64,000 nucleotides of DNA from assembly GCA_963682175.1 (NCBI GenBank), contig OY821787.1:12564501-12628500 (forward strand), written 5' to 3'. Positions 20,901-30,891 of this stretch are shown in pieces; the first letter of the stretch is position 1; the number at the start of each line of letters is the position of its first letter. Below the pieces are notes generated by a model. It was not told the origin of the DNA, did not search any database, and worked only from the letters and a program-made list of their open reading frames with translations. The position numbers were made by a program, and so were the translations under genes. This stretch comes from Triglochin maritima (taxonomy: Eukaryota > Streptophyta > Magnoliopsida > Alismatales > Juncaginaceae).

Positions 20901-22283
20901 TTATTGACATCATTTCATGCTTATATTTGTATCTTATATCCATTATCTTTCACCTAAACAATGCTATGTTACGAGTTTTATGTTTAGTTTTCAGGAATAA
21001 ATAGGTTTGAAGAGATGAAGCATAAAAGAACCCAAAAGCTGGGAAAAAGGACTGAATTGTGACATCTGGGAAACAAGATGCAAGGGAGAAGGACCTAAAC
21101 GCAAGACAGAAGGACCTAAGACCAAAACAGAGAACTCCACACCATCATGGGGAGTATTTTGGCAATTCTATTCGGGTCGGAGCTCCAATAAACGAAGTAG
21201 ATGCATCCAAAACCACCAAATACACCAAGTAAAGCCCAGAACAAGATTCAACTGGATCCGGACTTTTTAAACCGCCAATTGGCGGTCTGGAACAGCCCAG
21301 ATCCGCTAAGATTTCACCTGGACTTGTATTAATGTTTGTTTAGCGTATTTTTGGTATTGGTTTAGTCCCACATCGGGGGATTGTCCCGGATTAGCTTTTT
21401 CTCTAGCTATAAATAGAACTCTTCGCCTTCCATTGTAATCACTCCATATTTTAAGTGGCTATTCTTCCTACTAGAAGTGAGGCCTTGAAGTACACACTAA
21501 AATAGGAGGATGCTACTTTTAATGTGAGTCACTTTAATACAAGTTTTCTTTATTATGTTGTTTGTTTTCTGTTTCTTGTTTTGCTTTGCTTAATCTCATT
21601 TCATTAGTTTTATTAGCTTAGTTAATATGCTTTCTTTGTTTAGTTTAATAATTAGTGTAATATTTAGTGAGTAGTTCCATTCCTTTTGGGGGGTGGAGTA
21701 GATGTACATACATGCAAATGAGAATGGATTGAATGCTTTAATTCCAATGTGTTGATAAAACATGAATGTATGCTTGCTTGTTTAGGATAGAATTTATAAC
21801 TTGATGAGTTTTGCCAAAATGATTAGACACCTCTCATGCTTGTTTAGGTTCGGAAATAAACATCTTGCATATGTAAATGTTAATCAACTAAGTTGGTGAA
21901 TAGATTGATAGGTTTTGCCACAACATTTAGACACTTCCTATGCATGATAACACCACCTTTATTTGTGCTTAAAGAATGTGTTCAACACCCACCTCTTTGC
22001 TTGTGTGCACTCACTCCACCCTTTAGGGGTTTTCCCATATCTGTATTCCAGCATTCTTCTTTTGTTCTTAGCTTAGTTGTCATTTCATTGTTTGTTTCTT
22101 TCCGTTCGCATTTCATACTTCTTAGCGTAGTTTAGTGTAAAGTAGCATAAACAATCTTTCTCCCCCAATTTTTGTCACTTGATTTCTGATAAACAAGAGG
22201 CTGTTCACCTCCCTGAGGATGACCCGTACTTGTCACCGCTTCATCACGGCCGTGCACTTGCAGTTTAATTAAAACGTTCAACA
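20901..22283 (+). repeat. 3' LTR of gypsy-C (1383 bp)
   Basis: It starts TTATTGACATC, where the first dinucleotide TG has mutated to TT, and ends ...TAAAACGTTCAACA. The perfect palindrome ACCGCCAATTGGCGGT is at 21271-21286, the USE-like box at 21365-21375 and TATA at 21407-21416. Confidence 0.9.
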
Positions 22284-23059
22284 GACTAGGAGGGAAAAGA
22301 TATGCATTTGTGATAGTTGATGATTTTTCGAGATTCACTTGGATTTTATTTTTAGCAAACAAATATGATGCTTTTGAAAGATTTAAAAGTTTTTGCAAAC
22401 GTGTTCAAAGGGAAAAAGATTCTAACATAATCACTATTCGTAGTGATCATGGAGGAGAATTTGAAAATAAATCATTTCAAAACTTTTGTGAAAAATATGG
22501 AATTGAGCATAACTTTTCTTTTCCTCATACTCTTCAACAAAATGGGGTAGTTGAGAGAAAAAATAGAACTCTTCAAGAAATGGCAAGAACAATTCTTGTG
22601 GAAAAATGGCTTCCAAAGTATTTTTGGTGCGAAGCCGTTAATACATCTTCTTATGTTTTGGATCGTGTTCTCATTAGACCTATTTTAAAGAAAACTCCTT
22701 TTGAACATTGGCATGACCGGACTCCTAAAATTTCATACTTAAAAGCTTTTGGCTCAAAATGTTTTGTCCTCAATACTAAAGACAAATTGGATAAATTTGA
22801 TGCAAAATCTGATGATGCCATCTTTTTAGGGTATTCCGATAGGAGTAAAGCATATAGAATCTACAATAAACGAACAAGTTGTGTTGAGGAATCTCTACAC
22901 GTTAACTTTGACGAGTTAGCTTGTGTAGATAACTCCTCTCTTGATGATGATTGCATGTATATCATTAGACATGTTTCATCACAAGAAGTTCCTCTTGAGT
23001 CTCATCAAGAGCCTCCAAGTTTTCCACAAGATGACATGGAGGAACTTCCCAAGGATTGA
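22284..23059 (+). pseudogene. copia-2 integrase core (3' part)
   Basis: The rve core continues from GGKRYAFVIVDDFSRFTW. The second catalytic Asp is in RSDHGGEFEN and the Glu in NGVVERKNRT; counted from ATG 22310 they are residues 46 and 82, which gives the copia D-x35-E spacing. The segment ends with the integrase C-terminal region (VLNTKDKLDKFDAKSDDAIF, then YSDRSKAYRIYNKRT) and a TGA at 23057. All catalytic residues remain, but gypsy-C separates this part from the zinc-binding N-terminus. Confidence 0.88.
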
Positions 23060-23872
23060 GCCTATAAAAAGGATCATCCGAAGGACCTTGTGATAGGAGA
23101 TGTCTCTCAAGGTGTGACTACACGTTCTAGAGCTCATGTAGTTTGCGACTCTTACACTTTTATCTCCAAATTAGAACCCAATAAAGTAGAACAAGCATGT
23201 AATGATGAATTTTAGTTAATGGTTATGCATGAAGAGTTAAATTAATTTGTTCGAAATGGCGTTTGGGAACTTGTTGAAAAACCAACTAATCAAACTGTTA
23301 TTGGAACTAAGTGGATCTTCCGAAAGAAACTTGATGAAGATGGGAATGTAGTTAGAAACAAAGGTAGACTCGTTCCCCAAGGCTACCGCCAAGAGGACGG
23401 GACAGACTTTGATGAAACTTATGCCCCCGTCGCTCGAATGGAAGTCATTCGCATGTTATTACCATATGCATCTTACATGGACATAAAACTATTTCAAATG
23501 GATGTCAAAAGTGCTTTCCTAAATGGCTTTATAAATGAAGAAGTTTATGTTGCACAACCACCCGGATTTGTAAATGAAACTTACCCAAACCATGTGTTTA
23601 AACTTAAGAAGGCTCTTTATGGCCTCAAACAAGCTCCTAGAGCTTGGTACGAGAGGTTGAAGAACTTCTTAATCGACAAAGGTTTTTGCGTGGGTAAAGT
23701 GGATACCACTCTTTTTGTTAAAACTTATGATCATGATTTACTAGTGGTACAGATTTATGTTGATGATATAATATTTGGTGCAAGTAACCTGCGTCTTTGC
23801 AAAGAATTTTCCAAGTCTATGCAGAGTAAGTTCCCACAAATGATCAACTTACGGACATCTTTACAAAACCTT
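23060..23872 (+). pseudogene. copia-2 reverse transcriptase, truncated by internal deletion
   Basis: The RT runs from the TFISKLEPNKVEQACNDEF region through YVDDIIFGAS (near 23755). In-frame TAG at 23213 replaces TGG, and TAA at 23243 replaces CAA seen in copia-1. After QSKF the sequence jumps at 23830-23833 (GTTC) to the last codons of RNase H, deleting about 765 bp relative to copia-1. Confidence 0.88.
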
Positions 23873-24855
23873 TAAACATTGATCAATTCTTTCTTATAAG
23901 ACTAAATCTAGGCATGTGCAATTTGAATGACGTATAACTTGGATATATCATGCCTCTCTTTCGAAATTTGCTACTTTGTTGAGGTTTCCTTTGAAGCTAT
24001 CGTGGATTTTTTGAGTGTTCTTCAAATATGTGTTCATTCAGACGTTATTCGGTCGAACCGAAATCAAGTTTCGTTTGACCGGATTACTGTACTGCAAGTA
24101 AGTTTTAAAAATTTATCTCTTTCGGTCGACCGCAAAATTGTGTTCGTTTGACCGGTTCGTTTGGTGTGTTGATTTTAGTTTTCCCTGGTGTGTTTCGGTC
24201 GACCACTTATTTTTGCTCCGTTCGACCGTTTCTCTTCTGGTCTATCTGACTTAAGTTCACTTAAGTGTCCGGTCGAACCAGTTTTGAGTTTCGGTCGAAC
24301 GTGGTAATGTTTCGGTCGACCGTGCATGTTTTTTATCCAACTGATATCACCCAGCAGCTTTCCTTGTTTCACACTCTTTATTCGGTCGACCGACGGTCTC
24401 TTTTTCGTCTGACCGAAAAGCGACAGTACTTCCACGGTTTTTCAAACTCCTCTTTCGGTCAACCGGTTATCTATTGTTTGTCCGACCGAAAAGTGCCAGT
24501 AGGTGCCCTGGTCTTTCACACTTTCCTCTCGGTTGACCGACGCTTAATTCGCGTCCGACCATTTTTGACCAGAGGTTGTGCGGTCGTGGATTTTAATTTT
24601 TTTTAACCCACCGGTCGACCGGGGCGTCCGAACGGTCAACCGTTTGTATCGTTTCAGCACTTTTTTAGGCAATTACATGTTTTCCTCTTCACTTTTACCC
24701 TTCCACTCTTCTAACCCTAAGTGCCGCCCCTCCCCTTTCGGTCGACCACCAGCCCTCTCCAACCATCCTCCTCCACTTCTTCGTCCATTTTTCGACTCCT
24801 TTTGTCAACCTTCATCCTTCTCCACCCTCCTCATCTACAATGAACCGCAAAAAAA
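23873..24855 (+). repeat. Palindrome-rich spacer between copia-2 pol and ORF3
   Basis: GGTCGACC palindromes and one-base variants recur from about 24050 to 24740. No convincing coding frame exists before ATG 24856. It corresponds to 6862-7440 in copia-1 and 35018-35700 in copia-3. Confidence 0.75.
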
Positions 24856-26127
24856 ATGTCTATCTCCAAGAAACGTCCCACCCTGGAGGGGGTTACCGAG
24901 CGTCGATCAAAGAAGAAACAAGACGCACAACCCTCATATTCTCGTGCTCCGGCTTCTTCGGTACCACATTTGCTTCACTTTTTCCCTAATGACGATGCCG
25001 CTCAAAAAGCTTGGGACGAAAACTTCTCAGTTGCCAACTTCATCCCTTGTCGCAAGGTTAAGGTAGCCGATTTCACTTGATTTTCGTTAAAACCTCTGCT
25101 AGATGCAAATAGGCTAACTTACGCACTCACAAAACTTGCATCTAAACCATATTATCCATTCCTCGTACAACAATTCTATTGCAATCTCCGTAAGGTCCCA
25201 AATCATCACTATCTAACCACTATGATAAATGGCAAAGAATATAGTGTCACCCCCGCTTTATTGGCCGACACTCTTCATCTAGATCCGGGGGACACCCACA
25301 TTTATCTTGATTACCCTCTAGATGCTCTTCCAAACACCGAAATTGAGAAAATTGTCACTGATTTATATGCTAGTCCACCACCTATCGTGAATGGTCGCTA
25401 CAAACATAATGCCTCGCTCTTACATCCCGTTCCACGAATCCTTGCCCAAATCGTTTCATATAACCTTCTTCCTAAATTGGGTCATCACAATGAGATCTCC
25501 AATATGGTGCTCATGTGCATCTACGGTCTCTTCAAGAGAATCTTGGTTGATTGGACATCATTTATGGTTATGCATATGACTCGTCGTAGTGGTTCCTACC
25601 TTCATTATCCGATGTGGCTCTCTACGGTGTTTGAATATTGGAAGATCTATGTGGAGCCATATCCCTCTTTGGTCTACAAATTTCCCATCTATAAGATCAC
25701 TCTCTCCAAAATGAAATCCATTCCTCCTCCACCTCATTCCTATGTTGAGGAATCAGCTGACAATTCCGAAGAAGAAGAAGAAGAAGAAGAGGTGTCTGAC
25801 GATCCGAGGTGGATGCCTCGTCATGTCCCTCGTAATTCTAGCTCTTGGTGGGGTGAGGGAGACTCTGAAGCATGGTCTCAAGGGCAGTGGTCAGCTTTCT
25901 CTTCCATTGATCTCCATTGCATTCAGCACCTATCTGATCAGGTTAATGCTTTTGAGGCCTCCACATCTGCTAGGTTTGATGCGCTTGAGACGTCCTCTAC
26001 TGCTCGTACGGATGCGCTTGAGGCTTCCTCTCTTGCTCGTCATGATACCACTTCTGCTCATCTCAGTCGTATTGAAGCATCTCTTGATTCTCTCTCCTCG
26101 CTGCTGCGTCATCAGAGGCTTGGGTGA
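24856..26127 (+). pseudogene. copia-2 third ORF (Sirevirus ORF3; putative plant transposon protein domain)
   Basis: One frame of 423 codons starts MSISKKRPTLEGVTERR. It is interrupted only by a TGA at 25078-25080 (after VADFT) and ends with a TGA at 26125. The central part (LTYALTKLASKPYYPFLVQQ, FYCNL, then INGKEYSVTPALLADTLHLD) looks like the Transposase_32/putative plant transposon domain found in ORFs downstream of pol in some plant copia and other elements. An acidic run (EEEEEEEE, near residue 305) and heptad-like repeats (FEASTSARFDALETSSTAR) suggest a C-terminal coiled coil. No signal peptide or clear membrane segment is visible, so an envelope role is not supported by sequence. A decayed copy is in copia-3. 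Confidence 0.75.
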
Positions 26128-26537
26128 CTTAGCGTTGGTTTTGTGGAGTGTGTGTTGTTTTTCGGTTCCTTTGAAGTTCGGTTTATGATGTTGTTGCATC
26201 AAACATTTGCTTATTGATATTTTGCTTTGAACTTATTGTACTATTTTCTTTTGGTTGTTTGTTTTGGATTCTATGTTGAATGCATGGTCTCTTATTGTCT
26301 CTCTTTTTTGGCTTAATATTTTCGCTTCCGTTACTCTATCTCATGAGTATGCTTAAATTGAATATCATATTGTCTCATGATGCGTTTGGATTATGTCATA
26401 GAGGGAGAAATAAATACATGCTTATAGATAGGGGGAGCTATAAGATAGGGTAGCTTTAGATATTGGTTATTAATGATAAAATTTAAATTTAAACATGTAT
26501 TTAAATTGATAAGTTGTGATCATCAAAAAAAGGAGAT
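26128..26537 (+). other. copia-2 region with multiple polypurine runs before the 3' LTR
   Basis: Runs AGAGGGAGAAA and AGATAGGGGGAG lie at 26400-26440, and the LTR-adjacent tract AAAAAAAGGAGA ends at 26536. Multiple PPTs are a described Sirevirus feature. Copia-3 has the same pattern at 37264-37403. Confidence 0.65.
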
Positions 26538-28316
26538 TGTTGGCTCTTTCGCCAATAATCGTTAATCCGTTTTGATAATTAATCAACATATCAATAAACA
26601 CATGTATCAATTAAAAGATCATTGCTTGCGTATACTTGTATTATCTAACATTTCAGGAATCAAGTTGAGTTGAATTGAAAGATGAAGATTAAAGCGTAGC
26701 TAGGTTTAAATTCTACGTATTTAGGTTACAAATGTAACTTGACACTTGAAATCTTTGATTCATTGCATTGCATGACACTTAGAATACCTATAGAAGTCTC
26801 ACACAACATTCCAACTATCTTAGACTTCAATTGAAAATCATCGAAACTCATTAGAAATGTAGAACAGGAAATCTACACTCAAATGATCGACCGGTAGAAC
26901 CATTTGGTTCGACCGGATTTCAACAGACCTTCCCAGAAAACTTATTCTGTCCAAAACGGCCGACCAACTTACATTTCCCGTTCGACCATGCCTTCTATTT
27001 GGTTTCCTTTCGGAAATCGATCGACCGGCATATACATTTTGTTCGATCGTGTCTTCAGTCCTTTTTGACTGTCTGAAATCGGTCGACCGAAACACTTGTT
27101 TTGTTCGACCGTCTTACCTTGTCGAGTAATAGGACTTAGCTCATCGTATACAAATCTTTCAGCCTATCAGTAGTCGACATGTGTCCTGGTTAGTGAGACT
27201 TTCGGTCGACTGAAACCTTGTTTTTGTTCGACCAATTGCATTCTGTATTCGTATTAAATATGACAGTTATACTTGTCGTATACTCCAACGGTCGTATACA
27301 CATTTCTCACCTAACCCCTCTTTTGGATTTCGTCTTCCGGTCGACCGAACTTTCCTTCACGGTCGATCGAATCTCGAAAACTTCCCAGACCCATTCTTAC
27401 TGGGAGTTTTCGGTCGAACCATAAACTCATTCTGTTCGACTGATTGCATTTGTTTTTATCTTGTCTAAAATCCAACACGTCAACTGGTCGACCGAAATTC
27501 TACTCACGGTCGACCAATACTTACATCATTTCCCGTCCAGTCCTACTGGTCAATTTCGGTCGAACTGGTGATCCAAACCGTTCGACCGATCACTAAGTTC
27601 TAGCCAAATTGGATCGACTGTTTGCATCTTCGCTCAACCGAACCTTGTACTGTTTCATTCCGATCGACCGTGGTACACGATCCGGTCGACCGTTCGTGTC
27701 CTGAAATGTGTCTTGTCACTTCCTGACTTGTGTTTTCTTGCACATCTTTTCACCATTTCAATCCCAATGGCTAGAACTAGTTTAGAGCTTATAAATAGAG
27801 CTGAGAACACTCATACTAGTTTCACCAATCTTTCTCTAAGCTCAAATCTCATTACTACTCTCAAATTTGCTCTAAACACTTGTTCTCACATCTTCCCACT
27901 TGAAATCACCATCCTTTGATTGCATCATTTATTTCAAGTGCTCAAGATTAGATGCTGACGTAATAGTCTTCAAGAGTTGTACGAAGCATCCGGAGTGAAG
28001 CTCTTCTCGGATTGTGAGAAGGTGGTCCAAGCTAGGCGAGGGTGTTCGCAAAGCTTGTGGTGTAAAGGTGTGATCTCGGCCCGCAATGGAGATCAGATTA
28101 GTGGATGACGCGAAGTTGCTCGAGTAAGAGCAATTCGTAAGAGAGGACTAGGATCCGGTGGTTGGATCCAAACCTCTATACATTCGGAGTTGTAGTTTGT
28201 TGTTCTCTCTTTCACATTTATTGTCTTAGCTTTTAATTTGGCATAGTTCCTTAAACAACCTTAATTAGTCTATTCACCCCCATTTAGACTAAGTTTAGGG
28301 GCTAGTAGATCCTACA
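26538..28316 (+). repeat. Complete 3' LTR of copia-2 (1779 bp)
   Basis: It starts TGTTGGCTCTTTCGCC and ends ...GTAGATCCTACA. Palindromes GGTCGACC and variants are dense at 26890-27700, upstream of TTATAAATAG (27789-27798). Partial relatives are at 3572-4565, 37404-38893 and, inverted, 49734-50945. Confidence 0.92.
27789..27798 (+). promoter_or_regulatory. TATA box of the copia-2 LTR
   Basis: TTATAAATAG lies about 100 bp downstream of the palindrome cluster. Confidence 0.6.
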
Positions 28317-28612
28317 TTATCCTCTCATCGAACATTTTCTTATGATGACTTATTAGATGTATTTCATGAACTTGCTGAGCGATATCAAATAATTTGTCAT
28401 AAGAACCAATTAGGAAGAAAAGTGCATCTAGATTTATCCATCAAATATGAAGCTTTAGTTAAAGAAAATGAATTCCTTAATGATAAGATAAAAACCTTGA
28501 AATCTACCAATGTTTGTAATACTAATGAAGATCTTATTATTAAGAATAAACAACTTACAAAAGATTTATAGAAATTCACATTGGGAAGAAAAATGTTTGA
28601 CATGCTTCTTGG
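28317..28612 (+). pseudogene. copia-3 gag fragment
   Basis: It encodes a coiled-coil-like Gag segment (DDLLDVFHELAERYQIICHK) matching 15230-15300 in copia-2, then TLGRKMFDMLL. An in-frame TAG is at 28569. It is interrupted after CTTCTTGG by the MITE. Confidence 0.8.
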
Positions 28613-29150
28613 TAGGGGTGCACATGGGTTGGGTTCAACCCGAAACCCAACCCGAACCCGACTGGTCGGGTCGGGTTGGGTCGGGTTGGGGAGGGGTTCG
28701 GGTCGGGTCGGGTTCGGAAAATCAAAAACTCGAATTTTCGGGTCGGGTTCGGGTTGAGGGGGTCGGGTTGACCCAACCGAACCCGAACCCGATTTGTATT
28801 TTTATTTTTATTTTTTTTATTTTTTTTATTTTTTTTATTTTTCCCCAAATAAACCGGTCGACCGAACATCACTCGGTCAACCGTTTACAACCCGAAAATT
28901 TCGGGTGTTCAAGCCACCGGTCGACCGTTTAAGCACCGGTCGACCGAACCCGACCAAGTTTGGGAAAAAAATTCCGAATTCGGGTTCAACCTGATCCAAC
29001 CCGACCCAACCCGAAAATTTCGGGTCGGGTTGGGTTGAACCTAAACCGGTTCGGGTTCGTTTTTGGTTGGATTTTTTCCTAACCCGAAAATTTCGGGTTG
29101 GGTCGGGTTGAAGCCCAAACCCGACCCAACCCGACCCATGTGCACCCCTA
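28613..29150. mobile_element. hAT-like MITE (538 bp) with 8-bp target duplication
   Basis: The ends are TAGGGGTGCACATGGGT and its exact reverse complement (17 bp). They are flanked by a perfect 8-bp duplication CTTCTTGG (28605-28612 and 29151-29158); copia-2 has one uninterrupted copy here (near 15495). The interior is built of degenerate GGGTCGGGTT/AACCCGACCC units, a T-rich run (28799-28844) and three GGTCGACCG motifs. There is no coding capacity. Confidence 0.88.
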
Positions 29151-30891
29151 CTTCTTGGCACACAAACTCAATCTCTAACAAAGCATGATTAGGATACAAG
29201 GGAGGAAACAAAGGAAATTTGCATCATACTTTGTTAAATTGAATAACTCTCTGTCAAGAAAGTTAATTATTCAAATGTTTGGGTACCTAAGACTACTCAA
29301 GTTTGGGTACAAAAACCTAACCCTTAAGGACCTAAACAAATTTGGGTACCAAAGTATTCACTTCTTTCTTCGCATGTAGATCAAAGCAAGGAGAAATGGC
29401 AAGTGGATACTCGATAGTGGATGTTCTAGACACATGACGGGAGACTCCCAGGTACTATCAAGCCTAAAGCCTAAGAATGGAGGAACCGTCACATTTATAG
29501 ATAACGCTAAAGGTCATATTGTCGACATTGGTAATGCTGGAAATCGTTCTACTCCATCTATTGAAATTTTTTTGCTAGTGGAAGGTTTGAAACATAGCTT
29601 GATTAGTGCTAGTCAATTAATCGATAAAAATTACTTAGTTGTTTTTTGTAAGACTACTTGCTATATCATTTGCAAACTCAAAATGAACAACGTGTTCAAA
29701 GGTTATAGATCTAATAACATTTACATCGTACATGTTGATAATCTAAATTATATGGCTCTTGAGACTTGTTTAGTTGCCTCACATGACGAAGTTTGGTTAT
29801 GACATAACCGTTTGTGACATATTAGTATATCACAATTGCACGAATTATCCAAGCTTGAATTAGTTAGAGTACTTCCGAAAATTAATTCCAAAAATGACAA
29901 GCATTGTGATACATGCAAATTTGGAAAACATTTTAAATCATCTTTCAAATCTTTAAATGTGGTATCAACTTCAAAACCTCTTGAGCTTTTGCACCTAGAT
30001 CTTTTTGGGCCTTCACGGACCGTTAGTCTTGGAGGCAAAAGGTATGCATTTGTGATTGTCGATGATTTTTTTGTGATTTACTTGGGTTTTGTTTTTAGCA
30101 AACAAACATGATGCATTTCAAAGTTCAAAATTTTTTGCAAGCGTGTGCAAAGGGAAAAGGATTCCAACGTGATTTCTATTTGTAGTGATCATGGAGGAGA
30201 ATTTGAAAATGATTCTTTTCAAAAACTTTGCGAAAAATATGGCATTGAGCACATTTTTTCTTTTCCTCGCACTCCTCAACAAAATGGGGTAGTTCAGAGG
30301 AAGAAGAACACTACAAGAAATAGCAAGAACTCTGCTTGTGGAGAAAGGACTTCCAAAGTATTTTTGGTATGAACTCGTTAATACCTCTTGCTATGTCTTG
30401 AACCGTGTTCTCATTCGACCAATTTTAAAGAAAACATCTTTCGAGCTTTGGTATAACCGCTTTCCAAAGATTTTCTATTTCAAAGTTTTTGGTTCAAAAT
30501 GTTTTGTCATCAACACTAAACATAACTTGGATAAATTTAATGCTAAATCTGATGATGCCATCCTTTTAGGGTATTCTGATAGGAGTAAGGCTTATAGAGT
30601 CTATAATAAAAGAACTAGTTGTGTTGAGGAATCTCTACATGTCAACTTTGATGAATTCGCATGTGTAGATAATTTCTCTCTTGATGATGACTACGTGGAT
30701 ATCATTAGACATGTCTCATTGCAAGCACCCTTGAGTCTCACCAAGATTCTTCAAGTTCTGCATTAGAGGATAGAGAGGAACTTCCCAAGGATTGAGCCTA
30801 TAAAAAGGATCATCCGAAGGACCTTGTGATAGGAGCTGTCTCTCAAGGTGTGACTACACATTCTAGGGCTCATGTAGTTTCCGACTCTTAC
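29151..30891 (+). pseudogene. copia-3 protease and integrase remnant
   Basis: The protease motif WILDSGCSRHMTGD is kept near 29404-29445, with an intact D-S-G. The pre-integrase domain continues to DEVWL, then TGA. The integrase core reads CSDHGGEFEND, and the catalytic Glu position reads Gln (NGVVQRKKN, near 30290). Several stops and frame changes occur. It ends where the solo LTR inserts at CTTAC (30887-30891). Confidence 0.82.

Larger units (their letters stand above)
16380..22283 (+). mobile_element. gypsy-C: non-autonomous gag-protease Ty3-gypsy inserted in copia-2 integrase
   Basis: It has a 5' LTR truncated at about 16922, a gag-protease frame, a non-coding tail, a PPT and a full 3' LTR. 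No RT or integrase is present. The flanks are copia integrase sequence that becomes continuous when the element is removed (compare 30020-30060 in copia-3). Target duplication: GTCTA (16375-16379) and GACTA (22284-22288), with one mismatch. LTR and tail match gypsy-B, so B and C are one family. Confidence 0.9.
14221..28316 (+). mobile_element. copia-2: Sirevirus-type element with third ORF, split by gypsy-C
   Basis: Segments 14221-16379 and 22284-28316 form one element: LTR end (5 bp), PBS, gag, protease, integrase, RT, palindrome-rich spacer, ORF3, several polypurine runs and a complete 3' LTR. The RT has a deletion that removes its end and most of RNase H. The 5' LTR is lost at the junction with gypsy-B. 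The right flank (TTATC) enters copia-3 gag, so copia-2 most likely sits inside copia-3. Confidence 0.85.

Noticed and set aside
24578..25066. Frame of 162 codons overlapping the start of copia-2 ORF3
   Set aside because: It is out of phase with the ORF3 frame that has a homologue in copia-3, and it starts in the palindrome spacer.
25742..26188. Plus- and minus-strand frames with Leu/Arg-rich or Lys-rich products
   Set aside because: They are shadows of the repetitive ORF3 C-terminus in other frames.
28620..28780. G-rich repeats resembling an interstitial telomere tract
   Set aside because: Units are GGGTCGGGTT-like, not TTTAGGG, and lie within a MITE with clear ends and target duplication.
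28576..28994. Overlapping frames on both strands with Asn/Lys or Gly/Arg-rich products
   Set aside because: They come from low-complexity sequence of the hAT-like MITE and have no family features.
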